Positions 36,845 through 47,034 of a stretch of 64,000 bases of DNA are shown here, one piece after another. The stretch is from Pantoea ananatis LMG 2665. GTDB lineage: Bacteria > Pseudomonadota > Gammaproteobacteria > Enterobacterales > Enterobacteriaceae. The stretch spans positions 372,001-436,000 of the forward strand of contig NZ_JMJJ01000004.1 of assembly GCF_000710035.2 (NCBI RefSeq), in the 5' to 3' direction. Both the position numbers and the translations under genes were made by a program. Position 1 is the first letter of the stretch. Every line of letters begins with the position of its first letter. The notes below the pieces were generated by a model. That model was not told where the DNA came from. It saw nothing but the letters and a program-made list of their open reading frames with translations, and did not search any database.

Positions 36845-39295
36845 ATGCTCACGTTACGATCCTTTATTGTTCTGATTTTTTTAGCATTGTTCACCGCCGT
36901 TCCCATCCTGAGCATCGCCGCAGACGATCCGGCTCAGGCCACCACTACCCAGCAGCCTGACGACAAGCCGAAAGTGAACGCCTCGGTCGAGCTGCCCAAG
37001 ATGCAGAAAATCCTCGACAAAATTAAAAGTCAGGTTTCCGTTGAAAGCGATGAAAATAAGCTGAGTCGGCTGAATGAAATGGCGCTGGAGCTGTCAGGCA
37101 ATACGGATACGCTGGCCCAGGCGTTGCAGCCTGACCGTCAGCAGCTTGAGGCCCAGCTGGCCGTGCTTGGCCCAGCCCCCAAACCGGAAAGCGGCGTCAA
37201 AGAGACGGCAGACGTCACGCGCAAACGTAGCGCGCTGGAAAGTCAGAAAAGTAAGCTCGACGATCAGATTAAGCAGGCGGAGGGCATTAAAAACAGCGCC
37301 CTGATGCTGTCATCGCAAATCGTCAATCTGCGTCGCGATCAGTTGAAAAACAAACTGGCGCTTAACTCTGGCAGCATTTTAGGGCCACGTTTCTGGTCGC
37401 CGGTATTCAGCAGTCAGGATCTTGACGATGAGAAGATTGGCGATTTCTTAAACGAGCTGAAAGATACCGCTGCGCTGTCCTGGGAGTCAGGCTGGCGTCT
37501 GGGTACGCTAGGCTGGTTGCTGGCCGCCGTGCTGGTGATGACGTTGGGACGCCGCTATGGCGAAGAATTTTTAGCCTGGGTCAGCATTAATAAACTGCCG
37601 GAAGGACGCCTGCGCCGCAGCTTTCTGGCGACGGCCGTGGCCCTGACCAGCCTGGTGGCGGTGGTGTTGACCTTTGCCTTTATTTCCCAGGCCTTTACCC
37701 GCCGCGATGAAGTTTCCAGCGACGTGCAGGACTTTATTTATCGTCTGGTCGAATTAAGCGTTTATTGTGGTTTGATTGCCGGGCTCGGGCGGGCATTTTT
37801 GTCCACGCGTCGGCCAAGCTGGCGTTTACCCACCATCTCGAACGAGGTGGCGCTGGCCCTGAAACCTTTCCCACCTATCACCGCCTTGCTGGTGTTTATT
37901 TTCCAGACGGTAGAGTCCTTTAACTACACCGCCGGGACCAGCCTGAATACCAGTATCTTTGCTAACGGCCTGACGGCATTGCTGATCGGCAGCACGGCGC
38001 TGGCAATCAGCATGCGCACCAAGCGCGTTCGTCGGCGTCTGGCGCAGGAAGGCACGCCGCCGGAAGCGCGCTCAACGCTGGTCGGGCTGATTCAGATGGC
38101 CCTGACGCTGACGTCGCTGACGATTCTGGCTTCGCTGGTGATTGGTTACGTCACCCTGGCGCGTTTTTTAAGCTACGAGCTGGTGTGGTGTGGCATTTTG
38201 TTTGGTTCGTTTTACATACTCAGTCATTTGATTAACGACGGCTGTGAAAGCCTTTTCTCTGTCAATAATACGACGGGCAAGCGTATTCAGGGCTCGCTAA
38301 ACATTGATGAGCGACATCTGCAGCAGGTCGCCACCATTCTTGCGGCGATCGGTAAAACCTTGCTGATCATGTTTGTCGCGCTGGCACTGCTTAACGGCAC
38401 CTTTGCCTCTTCAACACCGATTGAGCTGCTGCAAAAGGCGATTGAGTTCTGGGGCGGTAAGGGCCTTGAATCCCTGAATATTGTGCCTGCCCACTTGGTT
38501 AACGCGCTGCTGTGCCTGATTGTGGGCATCTATATTCTGCGCTCGGTACGTCGCTGGCTTGATACCGATTTCCTGCCGAAGACCACCATGGACAGCGGCA
38601 TGCGCATGTCGCTGGTCACGCTGTTCAGCAACGTTGGCTATGTCCTGATTATTTTGCTGACGCTGTCGATTATGGGGCTGCAGTGGAACAAGCTGGCCTG
38701 GATCGTCAGCGCCCTGTCGGTCGGTATCGGTTTCGGCCTGCAGGAAATCGTTAAAAACTTTATTTCCGGTCTGATTTTGCTGACTGAACGTCCGGTCAAA
38801 GTCGGGGATTTGGTGACGATCAGTGGCGTTGAAGGGGATATTCGCCGCATCAACGTGCGCGCAACGGAAATCCAGCTGGGTGATAAATCCACCGTGATCG
38901 TGCCTAACTCTCAGTTCATCTCTCAGAACGTACGTAATGCGACAATGGGCAATGCGCAGGGCGTGGTGACCATTAGCCTGACGTTTCCGTTGGATATCGA
39001 TCCGGTACAGGTGCGGGAGATTTTGCTGAAGGTCTATGAGGAAAACGAGCGTATTCTGGAGAACCCGGAACCCTCGGTATCCTTTAAAGATCTTACCGCC
39101 CAGGGCATCGTGCTGAGCGTCACCGGCAACGTTGCCAGTCAGCGCCAGATCGCGGGCGCGAAGAGCGATCTACTGTTCGATATTCTGACCCGCTTGCGTA
39201 AAGAGGGCATTGTGCTGTCCACGCCGCAGACCATGATTATTGAGCGCCGTCAGCTGGTTTCTTCTGATGCGGTAACCGAAGAACCTCCTCGCTAA
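36845..39295 (+). CDS. DUF3772-type MscS mechanosensitive channel
   Basis: Large MscS-family channel, 816 residues. Signal peptide (1-25), a coiled periplasmic region rich in Lys, Gln and Glu (about 40-165, DUF3772-like), eight or more transmembrane helices (220-600), and the MscS pore and beta domain near the C-terminus (about 600-800) with SVGIGFGLQEIVKNFISGLILLTERPVKVGD. It probably opens under membrane tension to release solutes on osmotic downshift. Similar in plan to YbiO/MscK-type channels but of different length. Lies between pbpG and dld, where E. coli has no gene. Confidence 0.88.
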   Translation: MLTLRSFIVLIFLALFTAVPILSIAADDPAQATTTQQPDDKPKVNASVELPKMQKILDKIKSQVSVESDENKLSRLNEMALELSGNTDTLAQALQPDRQQLEAQLAVLGPAPKPESGVKETADVTRKRSALESQKSKLDDQIKQAEGIKNSALMLSSQIVNLRRDQLKNKLALNSGSILGPRFWSPVFSSQDLDDEKIGDFLNELKDTAALSWESGWRLGTLGWLLAAVLVMTLGRRYGEEFLAWVSINKLPEGRLRRSFLATAVALTSLVAVVLTFAFISQAFTRRDEVSSDVQDFIYRLVELSVYCGLIAGLGRAFLSTRRPSWRLPTISNEVALALKPFPPITALLVFIFQTVESFNYTAGTSLNTSIFANGLTALLIGSTALAISMRTKRVRRRLAQEGTPPEARSTLVGLIQMALTLTSLTILASLVIGYVTLARFLSYELVWCGILFGSFYILSHLINDGCESLFSVNNTTGKRIQGSLNIDERHLQQVATILAAIGKTLLIMFVALALLNGTFASSTPIELLQKAIEFWGGKGLESLNIVPAHLVNALLCLIVGIYILRSVRRWLDTDFLPKTTMDSGMRMSLVTLFSNVGYVLIILLTLSIMGLQWNKLAWIVSALSVGIGFGLQEIVKNFISGLILLTERPVKVGDLVTISGVEGDIRRINVRATEIQLGDKSTVIVPNSQFISQNVRNATMGNAQGVVTISLTFPLDIDPVQVREILLKVYEENERILENPEPSVSFKDLTAQGIVLSVTGNVASQRQIAGAKSDLLFDILTRLRKEGIVLSTPQTMIIERRQLVSSDAVTEEPPR

Positions 39296-39297
39296 AT

Positions 39298-39331
39298 AAA
39301 CGGGCGGTCATTTTCGCTGGCCGCCCGTTTT
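39298..39331. terminator. Bidirectional terminator between MscS gene and dld
   Basis: AAACGGGCGG (39298-39307) / CCGCCCGTTT (39321-39330), 10-bp perfect stem with T-rich sequence on either strand (TTTTA on plus, TTTATTTA on minus), between convergent genes. Confidence 0.85.
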
Positions 39332-39357
39332 ACTCTGTTCAGGTGCGACGTGCCCAG

Positions 39358-41061
39358 TCAGGGCTGTTTTACCGCCCAGCCTTTTAGCTTACTGGTTTTA
39401 CCGATGCCCGGATTAAAGCTGTTGGTGGGATCGAGCTTGCGGTAAAACGCGGTGAGCTGTGGCTGGGCCTGATACAGATGCCCGACATTATGCTCTGCCG
39501 GATATTCCGCCCCGCGGCTGTGCAAAATCGCCAGCATCTTTTCTTTCAGCGCATGAACATCCACGCCTTTTTTCACAATGTAATCCTGATGGAAGACATG
39601 GCAGAAGAAGTGCCCGTAATAAAGGCGATGGCTTATCGACTGGGTAATCTCATCAGGCAGGCTCTCAAACCACGCTTTATCATTGCGACGCAACGCAATA
39701 TCCAGCGCCAGAATATCTTCTACCTCATCCGCATGAACGGCGTGATAGCGCACCGCCGCGCCCGCGGCCGCAAAGCGATGCAGAAAGGCATGCGCACCTT
39801 CTTTTCCTTCGCATTCAAAAAACTCGCCGCCGCCCTCACGAAAAAACTCACGCAGATAGTCACGCGCCTCCGCAATGCCATCACCCGACATTTTCAGCAT
39901 TAAATGGTGTTGGTATTTATCACGATACTGTTTCATGCGTTTGGGAAGATGGGCGGGGAAGAGGCGACTGACGCGCTGCAGCAGCCGGTCGCTCAGATGC
40001 GGTTTGATAAACGACAGTTTGTTCAACCAGCCATCGACCCGGCCCTTGAGACTGAAAAACAGCGGCATCTTGTCGGTGCCAAGCTTGTCGATCATCAGGA
40101 AGGTGTCTTTGCCATAGACTTCGGCGATGTCGTAGATATCCCGATGCATATATTCCGCGGCCACGGGCAGATTGTTGAAATTCGCCAGCATATGGCAGCG
40201 CAGGTCACCCAGTACCGAGGCATCATTGGTGCCGATATAAAACACTTGCTGTTGCGGTTCGCGCGCAAACGTATCCAGGCGCACCGCAAATACCGCCAGC
40301 TTGCCTGCGCAGCCCGACGCTTCAAACAGGCGGCGGGCATCGGCGTTAAAACGGGCGGGCGTATCCGCATCAACATCACGCACCCGTTCGGCGTAGTCGT
40401 GATCGGAGGCATGACGGCCGTCATGCAGCACATCCCCGGGCTGCCAGCGATCATCATCCAGCCGCCCCAGAATCTCTTCTGGCGTGGTGCCAAGCTCAAT
40501 ACCAAGGTGGTTAACCAACTTCAGCCGTCCCTGGGCATCAATCTGGGCAAACAACGCCATCTCACTGTAGGCCGGGCCACGTTTAATCAGTGAACCGCCG
40601 GAGTTGTTGCAGATGCCACCCAGCACCGACGCGCCAATGCAGGATGATCCAATAACCGAATGCGGCTCGCGGCCCAGCGGCGCGAGGATTTTTTCCAGCT
40701 GATACAGCGTACTCCCCGGAAAGGCCAGCGCCTGTTTGCCGTTGTCGATCAGCTGTAGCTTATCCAGCCTCAGGGTACTGACAATGACCAGCGGGCGATC
40801 GTAGTCGTTACCCTGCGGCGTTGAGCCTTCGGTGAGGCCGGTGTTCGCCGCCTGCATCAGAATAATGGCATCGGCAGTCACCAGCGTTTGCAGGACGCGC
40901 CACAGTTCCAGCAGCGTCGCAGGAAAGACGACCGCCAGCGCGTCTCCCTCACCGGAACGGAAGCCTTTACGATAGCGGGCGGTATGGGCGGCCTCGGTCA
41001 GTACGTTACCAGAGCCGACCTGGCGGCGGAGATCGGCGATCAGGGCAGAAGGTGTCATCAT
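39358..41061 (-). CDS. dld: Quinone-dependent D-lactate dehydrogenase
   Basis: Peripheral inner-membrane FAD enzyme oxidising D-lactate to pyruvate and passing electrons to quinone. 567 residues (E. coli Dld 571). FAD-binding segments ANTGLTEGSTP and GSSCIGASVLGGICNNSGGS; the C-terminal FAD cap and membrane domain includes AEYMHRDIYDIAEVYGKDTF and ends DPTNSFNPGIGKTSK. Start chosen at MMTPSAL behind AAGGGA; an ATG 24 bp upstream lacks a ribosome site. Divergent from bglX. Confidence 0.95.
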   Translation of the reverse strand: MMTPSALIADLRRQVGSGNVLTEAAHTARYRKGFRSGEGDALAVVFPATLLELWRVLQTLVTADAIILMQAANTGLTEGSTPQGNDYDRPLVIVSTLRLDKLQLIDNGKQALAFPGSTLYQLEKILAPLGREPHSVIGSSCIGASVLGGICNNSGGSLIKRGPAYSEMALFAQIDAQGRLKLVNHLGIELGTTPEEILGRLDDDRWQPGDVLHDGRHASDHDYAERVRDVDADTPARFNADARRLFEASGCAGKLAVFAVRLDTFAREPQQQVFYIGTNDASVLGDLRCHMLANFNNLPVAAEYMHRDIYDIAEVYGKDTFLMIDKLGTDKMPLFFSLKGRVDGWLNKLSFIKPHLSDRLLQRVSRLFPAHLPKRMKQYRDKYQHHLMLKMSGDGIAEARDYLREFFREGGGEFFECEGKEGAHAFLHRFAAAGAAVRYHAVHADEVEDILALDIALRRNDKAWFESLPDEITQSISHRLYYGHFFCHVFHQDYIVKKGVDVHALKEKMLAILHSRGAEYPAEHNVGHLYQAQPQLTAFYRKLDPTNSFNPGIGKTSKLKGWAVKQP

Positions 41062-41212
41062 GGGCAATTCCCTTGTCTTATGCATGCGTCATTACTGTAG
41101 CACGTGAGTTGCGTCGGGCGCAGTGTGATAGCCGCAGGTGACATGCTATGCTCTGAAGATGGCATTCTGCATTTAGTCGATATTGCGCAGTTACTTAAGA
41201 GAACCCAACCTG

Positions 41213-43510
41213 ATGAAATGGATTTGCTCTGTTAGCCTCGCTGTTTCCCTTGCTCTGCAACCTGCATTTGCCGGGGAGCCCACCGTTCACCATCCCATGA
41301 CCGAACAGGCGCGTGATGCCTACGTGAACAACCTGCTGAAAAAAATGACGCTGGACGAGAAAATCGGCCAGTTACGTTTAATCAGCGTGGGCCCGGATAC
41401 GCCAAAAGAAGCCGTACGTGAGATGATCCACAAAGGTCAGGTTGGCGCCATTTTTAATACCGTGACGCGTCAGGATATTCGCGCGATGCAGGACCAGGTG
41501 ATGCAGCTAAGCCGCCTGAAAATTCCGCTGTTTTTTGCCTATGACGTGGTACACGGGCAGCGAACGATTTTCCCGATTCCCTTAGCGCTGGCATCCAGCT
41601 GGGATCTCGACGCCGTCAATGAAGTGGGGCGCATTTCTGCCTATGAAGCGGCGGACGATGGGTTAAATATGACCTGGGCACCGATGGTCGACGTCAGCCG
41701 TGAACCGCGCTGGGGCCGCGTGTCTGAAGGGTTCGGCGAGGACACCTATTTAACCTCTGCCATGGGACGCACCATGGTGCAGGCGATGCAGGGCAAAAGC
41801 CCCGCAGACCGCTACAACATTATGACCAGCGTGAAACACTTTGCGCTCTATGGCGCGGTGGAAGGCGGACGCGATTACAACACCGTGGATATGAGCCCAC
41901 AGCGCATGTTCCAGGACTACCTGCCGCCGTATAAAGCCTCGCTGGATGCCGGCAGCGGCGGCGTAATGGTCGCGCTGAATTCCATTAATGGCGTGCCCGC
42001 GACGGCCGACAGCTGGCTGCTGAAAGATCTGCTGCGTCATGAATGGAAATTCAAAGGAATAACCATCAGCGATCACGGGGCGATTAAAGAGCTGATCAAG
42101 CACGGTGTGGCGAGCGATCCCCAGGATGCCGTGCGTATTGCCATTAAGTCTGGCGTAGATATGAGTATGAGCGATGAATACTACAGCCAGTATTTACCCG
42201 ACCTGGTGAAGCGCGGCATCGTCAGCAAAGCCGAAATCGATGATGCGGCCCGGCACGTGCTCAATGTGAAATACGATATGGGGCTGTTTAACGATCCCTA
42301 CAGTCATCTTGGCCCGAAAGAGAGCGATCCGAAGGATACCAACGCAGAAAGCCGTTTACACCGCCCGGAAGCCCGCGATGTGGCCCGCAAGAGTATGGTG
42401 CTGCTGAAAAACCGCCTTGATACCTTACCGCTGAAGAAATCTGGCACCATTGCCTTGATTGGACCGCTTGCCGACAGCCAGCGTGACGTCATGGGCAGCT
42501 GGTCGGCGGCGGGCGTCGCCAAACAGTCGGTTTCCCTGCTGCAGGGCATGAAAAACGCCACCGAAGGCAAAGCCACGCTGCTGTACGCCAAAGGCGCGAA
42601 CGTGTCAGATAACAAAGGCATTCAGGACTTCCTCAACATGTATGAACCGGCCGTGGCGGTCGATCCGCGTTCGCCGCAGGCAATGATTGATGAGGCGGTC
42701 GAGAAAGCGAAGCAGGCCGATGTCATCGTGGCGGCGGTAGGGGAAGCGCAGGGCATGGCGCACGAGGCGTCCAGCCGCAGTAATCTGATGATCCCGCCTT
42801 CGCAACAGAAGCTGTTAGCCGCGCTGAAAGCGACAGGCAAGCCGCTGGTGATTGTGCTGATGAATGGTCGCCCATTGACGCTGGTTGATGAAGACAGAAT
42901 GGCCGATGCCATGCTGGAAACCTGGTTCAGCGGAACAGAAGGGGGCAATGCTATCGCGGATGTGCTGTTTGGCGATTACAACCCATCGGGTAAACTGCCG
43001 ATGTCTTTCCCCCGCTCCGTGGGTCAGATTCCCATCTATTACAACCATTTACCGACCGGCCGCCCGTACAATTTTGCCAAGCCCAACAAGTACACATCGC
43101 ACTACTACGATGCGGAAAACGGCCCGCTTTATCCGTTTGGTTATGGCCTGAGCTACACCACGTTCACCGTGTCGCCAGTCACGCTTTCATCAGAAACGAT
43201 GGCGCACAACGGCAGTATCGAAGCCAGCGTAACCGTAACGAACAGCGGCAAAGTGGACGGTGCCACGGTGGTACAGCTCTATCTCAACGATCCCGTTGCC
43301 AGCATCAGCCGTCCGGTAAAAGAGTTGCATGGCTTCAAGCGCATCATGCTCAAAGCCGGTGAATCTCAGCAGGTGACCTTTAAGATTGATGTGGATGCGC
43401 TGAAGTTTTGGAACCAGCAGATGAAGCACGTTGCCGAACCGGGTAAATTTAACGTCATGATTGGTCTGGACTCAGTCCGCACGCAAAACACCCAGTTCAC
43501 CTATCAGTAA
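41213..43510 (+). CDS. bglX: Periplasmic beta-glucosidase BglX
   Basis: GH3 beta-glucosidase exported to the periplasm. 765 residues, the same as E. coli BglX. Signal peptide 1-20 (LQPAFA). GH3 N-domain (about 40-370) with KHFALYG and the nucleophile Asp of ITISDHGAIKEL; C-domain (400-630) with the catalytic acid region GEAQGMAHEASSR; and a C-terminal fibronectin-like domain (665-755). Start at MKWICSV chosen for the signal peptide; a longer in-frame start adds polar residues that would mask it. Confidence 0.96.
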   Translation: MKWICSVSLAVSLALQPAFAGEPTVHHPMTEQARDAYVNNLLKKMTLDEKIGQLRLISVGPDTPKEAVREMIHKGQVGAIFNTVTRQDIRAMQDQVMQLSRLKIPLFFAYDVVHGQRTIFPIPLALASSWDLDAVNEVGRISAYEAADDGLNMTWAPMVDVSREPRWGRVSEGFGEDTYLTSAMGRTMVQAMQGKSPADRYNIMTSVKHFALYGAVEGGRDYNTVDMSPQRMFQDYLPPYKASLDAGSGGVMVALNSINGVPATADSWLLKDLLRHEWKFKGITISDHGAIKELIKHGVASDPQDAVRIAIKSGVDMSMSDEYYSQYLPDLVKRGIVSKAEIDDAARHVLNVKYDMGLFNDPYSHLGPKESDPKDTNAESRLHRPEARDVARKSMVLLKNRLDTLPLKKSGTIALIGPLADSQRDVMGSWSAAGVAKQSVSLLQGMKNATEGKATLLYAKGANVSDNKGIQDFLNMYEPAVAVDPRSPQAMIDEAVEKAKQADVIVAAVGEAQGMAHEASSRSNLMIPPSQQKLLAALKATGKPLVIVLMNGRPLTLVDEDRMADAMLETWFSGTEGGNAIADVLFGDYNPSGKLPMSFPRSVGQIPIYYNHLPTGRPYNFAKPNKYTSHYYDAENGPLYPFGYGLSYTTFTVSPVTLSSETMAHNGSIEASVTVTNSGKVDGATVVQLYLNDPVASISRPVKELHGFKRIMLKAGESQQVTFKIDVDALKFWNQQMKHVAEPGKFNVMIGLDSVRTQNTQFTYQ

Positions 43511-43549
43511 ACCTCAGACGGACCTGGTTGCAGGTTCCTGTCGATGTCA

Positions 43550-43578
43550 CCGCTTCCCCGTTCGGGGAGGCGGGTTTA
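43550..43578 (+). terminator. Terminator after bglX
   Basis: CCGCTTCCCC (43550-43559), loop GTTC, GGGGAGGCGG (43564-43573, one G-T wobble), then GTTTA. Strong stem with a short T-run. Confidence 0.7.
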
Positions 43579-43705
43579 TCCTCCGTTCCTGCCTTCTGCC
43601 TTCATCGATTCACTTTGAGAGTTTTACCCTTGCCTGTCGTGGCAGCAGACGTGATCCTGCTCTATCCTCGGGGAAAATGGATTCCTCAAGTACTGTCGAG
43701 GCGCT

Positions 43706-44812
43706 ATGACGTATCAATCACTGATTGCTGAAGTCCACAATCAGCAGCGCACCCTGACGGCAATTGTCGAACAGGATGCGCGGACTGCTTATTTCTATAT
43801 CTGGCCAACCGATCTGTTTCGTAGCCAGTTTGCGGTGCGTGGCTGCTGGTTACGAAACCTGCTCCCTGCGCCGGTTCAGGAAGATCACCAGGCGATGGAA
43901 CAGGGCATTGCCCCCCTGCTGAGTGCAGAATACTGCCGTAATCTGGAAGCTGAACCGCCGCTGGATCCCGCAGGTCTGCAAATTCTCTGGGAACCCGGAG
44001 ATGCGGGAGCGGCACTGTGGTACTACGGGCAACTTCTTGCCGTGATTCCTGGCTGGAGCCTTTACCAGGATAAACAGGTCAGTTTCTCCGCCGGTTGTAT
44101 CAAAAAAAACCGTCTGACCGCGCCGCTCGGTTCAGCCTCGACCAATCATTACTATGCCCTTGCCGAACAGCAGCGCCAGTTCTGGCGTGAATGGCATGAC
44201 GGCAGCCAATGGGACAAGGTGCAACAGGACTTGCTGGCCTGTTATCAGGCGCAGTTTGGCGAGTCGGTCAAATACTACGCGATCGATCAGGGCAACTGGC
44301 CGCCCATGGCGCTCTCTCAGCACTACCATAACGGCATCTGGTACTTTCTGACCCTGGGCATGAGCATTCGCCCCATGCCGCAGGTTGATTTTCTGTTCGA
44401 TGAGCTGGCCCCGCAGTACCGCCGGGCAGAGCTGGCGATGGCGGTCGATGGCGAAGTCATGACAGAAAGCAATGCGGTCCAGATGGCCAGCGCGCTGGCT
44501 GAATTTGTCCATTTGCCGTGGGCGCGGCTGACCTGGCTGGGTGAAGGCCATACGCTGGCCTCAGAGGTGGCACCGGTGGGATTCGAAAGCTACCTGTTAG
44601 CCAACGAGCTGGCCCCGGAACAGGCCCAGTTCCCGCTGCCGAGGCAGGATGGCGACAGACCCACGCTGCTGTGGGCCACGCCGGTAACCGAAGCGGAACG
44701 GCAATTTGCCCAGAGCGAAGCCCAGGGCGGGCAGCATCTGCGTGAACGGCTCACCGCCGGGGGAAATACGCACATATTTCGACCGCGCGAACAGGTCGTG
44801 AACACAGAATAA
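43706..44812 (+). CDS. Suppressor-of-fused (SUFU)-like domain protein
   Basis: A 368-residue cytosolic protein without signal peptide or membrane segments. The middle (about 195-300), with WYFLTLGMSIRP, a run of strands around AELAMAVDGE, and LPWARLTWLGEGHTLA, resembles bacterial SUFU-domain proteins in layout; this assignment rests on pattern only. SUFU domains in bacteria occur in immunity-type proteins and solitary proteins of unknown function. It has no toxin-like partner next to it. It sits between bglX and a chemoreceptor gene, breaking the E. coli bglX-osmF order. Confidence 0.6.
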   Translation: MTYQSLIAEVHNQQRTLTAIVEQDARTAYFYIWPTDLFRSQFAVRGCWLRNLLPAPVQEDHQAMEQGIAPLLSAEYCRNLEAEPPLDPAGLQILWEPGDAGAALWYYGQLLAVIPGWSLYQDKQVSFSAGCIKKNRLTAPLGSASTNHYYALAEQQRQFWREWHDGSQWDKVQQDLLACYQAQFGESVKYYAIDQGNWPPMALSQHYHNGIWYFLTLGMSIRPMPQVDFLFDELAPQYRRAELAMAVDGEVMTESNAVQMASALAEFVHLPWARLTWLGEGHTLASEVAPVGFESYLLANELAPEQAQFPLPRQDGDRPTLLWATPVTEAERQFAQSEAQGGQHLRERLTAGGNTHIFRPREQVVNTE

Positions 44813-44919
44813 ACGCCGGAGACAGCGCGATTTTTCCTCTTGGTGGAAAAAGTTACTGACCTGGCGTAACTAAATATCTTTATTGTTAAAAGACTTGTTA
44901 AATTTGTGATCTGGTCTAC

Positions 44920-44946
44920 TCAAGTTCCCCCTTGCCGTGCCGTTAA
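44920..44946 (+). promoter_or_regulatory. FliA (sigma-28) promoter of the chemoreceptor gene
   Basis: TCAAGTTC, an 11-bp spacer, then GCCGTTAA, against the sigma-28 consensus TAAAGTTT-N11-GCCGATAA: correct spacing, 6/8 and 7/8 matches. It is 45 bp before the receptor start and places the gene in the flagellar/chemotaxis regulon. Confidence 0.82.
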
Positions 44947-44990
44947 CCCCGATCAGGCAATAGCGCCACAAAAGGTCCAGGGGAACAATG

Positions 44991-46886
44991 ATGTTAAAGA
45001 CCACGCAATCCCGCTTCACAGCAACGCTTATCGGTTTTTTTGTTGCGCTAGTGTTGGTCACTATTTGGGTGATCAACCAGTTTGTCGCGCCTCAGTTGGT
45101 GGACAATGAAAGCCGCCTGATTCGCTATCAGGTGGATTCGCTGGCAACCGGCATCGTTGAGCAAATGAACCGTGTTCAGGCACAGCAACGTGCCATTACC
45201 GAGGCCGCCTCGGTCATCGACAGCGCCGCCATCGACACCTTATTACCTGCACTGGTCAACCAGTATCAGGACAGTAACGTTTTCGGTGGCGGTATCTGGC
45301 CTTTACCCCATCGTCGCGAGGCGGGTAAAGAGAAAGACAGCAGCTTTTTTGCACGTGACGCCAGCAACAAGCTTCAGGTTAACACCTACTGGAACTCTGA
45401 AGCCGCGGACAAATACTGGGAGCAGCCCTGGTATAAAGACGGCATGGCCGCGCCGAAAGGGCAGTGCGCATGGGCTAAAGCTTATCAGGATGCCGCCAGC
45501 CCACAGCCGCGTACCAACTGTGCCATGGCAATCTACCGCGACGGGACAGTCTGGGGCGTTTCCACCATCGACGTTACGCTGGGTTTCTTCAACCAACTGG
45601 CTAAAAAGATGGGCGAGGCGATTCATGGAGACGTCCTGATCGTTGAGTCTGACGGCAAAGTCGTGGGTAACGCGGCGCTGGTTAACGGCACGCCGAAACT
45701 CGAAAACCTGAGCGATCTGCAAAATCCTATGGCTGCGCCGCTGAAAGCGATGCTTGCCAGTGCGGGGACAAAGTCCGCAGAGTCAACCTATAGCAGCAAC
45801 GATGGCGAGCAAACGCTGTTTCTGCAGGCTATTCCGGGCAGCCCGTGGTATCTGGCCAGTAGCGTACCGTCCAGCCTGCTGAAAGCCCAGTCCCACAATA
45901 TGCTGATGCGCCTGGGTTTGGTGCAGATCCCTCTGGCCATTATTCTGTTGCTGGTCATGCTGGGTTTCATGCGCGCCATGATGAAGCGTTTGAGCATGCT
46001 CAACCAAAATATCGAAGCGCTGTCGACAGGGGGCGCGGATCTCACGCAGCGTCTGCCAGCCAGTAACAGCCCGGAATTTAACGCCGTTGCGCAGAGCTTT
46101 AACCACTTTATCAGCTATCTGCAGGGGTTAATGCAGCAGGTCGGCAGCAGCGCCCTGGCCATCTCTGCGGCGTCGCGTGAAATTGCCAGCGGCAACACCA
46201 ACCTCTCCTCGCGCACGGAAGAGCAGGCCAGCTCGATTGTTGAAACGGCGGCTTCTATGGAGCAACTGACCGGCACTGTACGCCAGAACGCCGACAACGC
46301 AACGCATGCGAACCAGCTGGCGGGTGAGGCTTCTAAAGTGGCGTCGCGCGGAACGGAAGTGGTTCGTCAGGTGGTGAGCACGATGGGCGAAATTCACCAC
46401 TCTTCGCGTAAAGTCGTCGATATCATCAGCGTGATCGACAGCATTGCCTTCCAGACCAATATCCTGGCACTCAACGCCGCCGTTGAAGCCGCGCGTGCTG
46501 GCGAGCAGGGCCGTGGTTTTGCCGTGGTCGCCTCGGAGGTGCGTAATCTGGCGCAGCGTTCGGCCAACTCCGCACGTGAAATCAAAAAACTGATCGAAGA
46601 GTCGGTCGCGAATATCGATGCAGGCAGTCAGCTGGTCGAACAGGCAGGACAAACCATGGACGAGCTGGTGCAGGGCGTGAGCAGCGTCACTACGCTAATG
46701 AGCGAGATCATGGCCGCCAGTCGTGAGCAGAGCATGGGCATCGAACAGGTTAACGTTGCCATTACTCAGCTTGACGGCACCACGCAGCAGAACGCCGTCT
46801 TAGTGGAAGAGGTCTCCTCTGCCGCGCAGGCGATGGAAGCCCAGAGTCTGCAACTGGAACAGGTTGTACAAAGCTTCAAACTGTAA
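44991..46886 (+). CDS. Methyl-accepting chemotaxis protein with periplasmic Cache domain
   Basis: Transmembrane chemoreceptor, 631 residues. TM1 about 11-32; periplasmic sensor of about 270 residues with Cache-like [10 protein letters not shown] and [18 protein letters not shown]2 about 300-322; HAMP (about 323-380); and the signalling domain with the highly conserved hairpin tip [29 protein letters not shown]. It ends QSFKL and lacks the C-terminal NWETF-type tether for CheR/CheB. Two adjacent ATGs exist; the second (44991) has better spacing from AGGGGA. Ligand unknown; dCache domains often bind amino or organic acids. Confidence 0.92.
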   Translation: MLKTTQSRFTATLIGFFVALVLVTIWVINQFVAPQLVDNESRLIRYQVDSLATGIVEQMNRVQAQQRAITEAASVIDSAAIDTLLPALVNQYQDSNVFGGGIWPLPHRREAGKEKDSSFFARDASNKLQVNTYWNSEAADKYWEQPWYKDGMAAPKGQCAWAKAYQDAASPQPRTNCAMAIYRDGTVWGVSTIDVTLGFFNQLAKKMGEAIHGDVLIVESDGKVVGNAALVNGTPKLENLSDLQNPMAAPLKAMLASAGTKSAESTYSSNDGEQTLFLQAIPGSPWYLASSVPSSLLKAQSHNMLMRLGLVQIPLAIILLLVMLGFMRAMMKRLSMLNQNIEALSTGGADLTQRLPASNSPEFNAVAQSFNHFISYLQGLMQQVGSSALAISAASREIASGNTNLSSRTEEQASSIVETAASMEQLTGTVRQNADNATHANQLAGEASKVASRGTEVVRQVVSTMGEIHHSSRKVVDIISVIDSIAFQTNILALNAAVEAARAGEQGRGFAVVASEVRNLAQRSANSAREIKKLIEESVANIDAGSQLVEQAGQTMDELVQGVSSVTTLMSEIMAASREQSMGIEQVNVAITQLDGTTQQNAVLVEEVSSAAQAMEAQSLQLEQVVQSFKL

Positions 46887-46892
46887 TTCACA

Positions 46893-46923
46893 GTCAGGCC
46901 AGCGCCCGCTGGCCTGACGTTTT
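46893..46923 (+). terminator. Terminator after the chemoreceptor gene
   Basis: GTCAGGCCAGC (46893-46903) / GCTGGCCTGAC (46908-46918), loop GCCC, followed by GTTTT. Confidence 0.87.
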
Positions 46924-47034
46924 CGACGATCGCCATTGCCGTCTGACAGATTTGTGCATAAACAGCACAATTTTATCCCCTCAACCTCCCCAATCTTGTG
47001 CCAGAATAATGAGGAATACACTCAAGGAATCCTC

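Noticed and set aside
39904..40593. 229-codon open frame opposite dld
   Set aside because: Antisense to conserved dld with no start signal.
44831..44851. TTTTTCC...GGAAAAA hairpin between the SUFU-like gene and the chemoreceptor gene
   Set aside because: The stem is A/T-rich with only two G-C pairs and has no T-run after it, so it does not look like a terminator.
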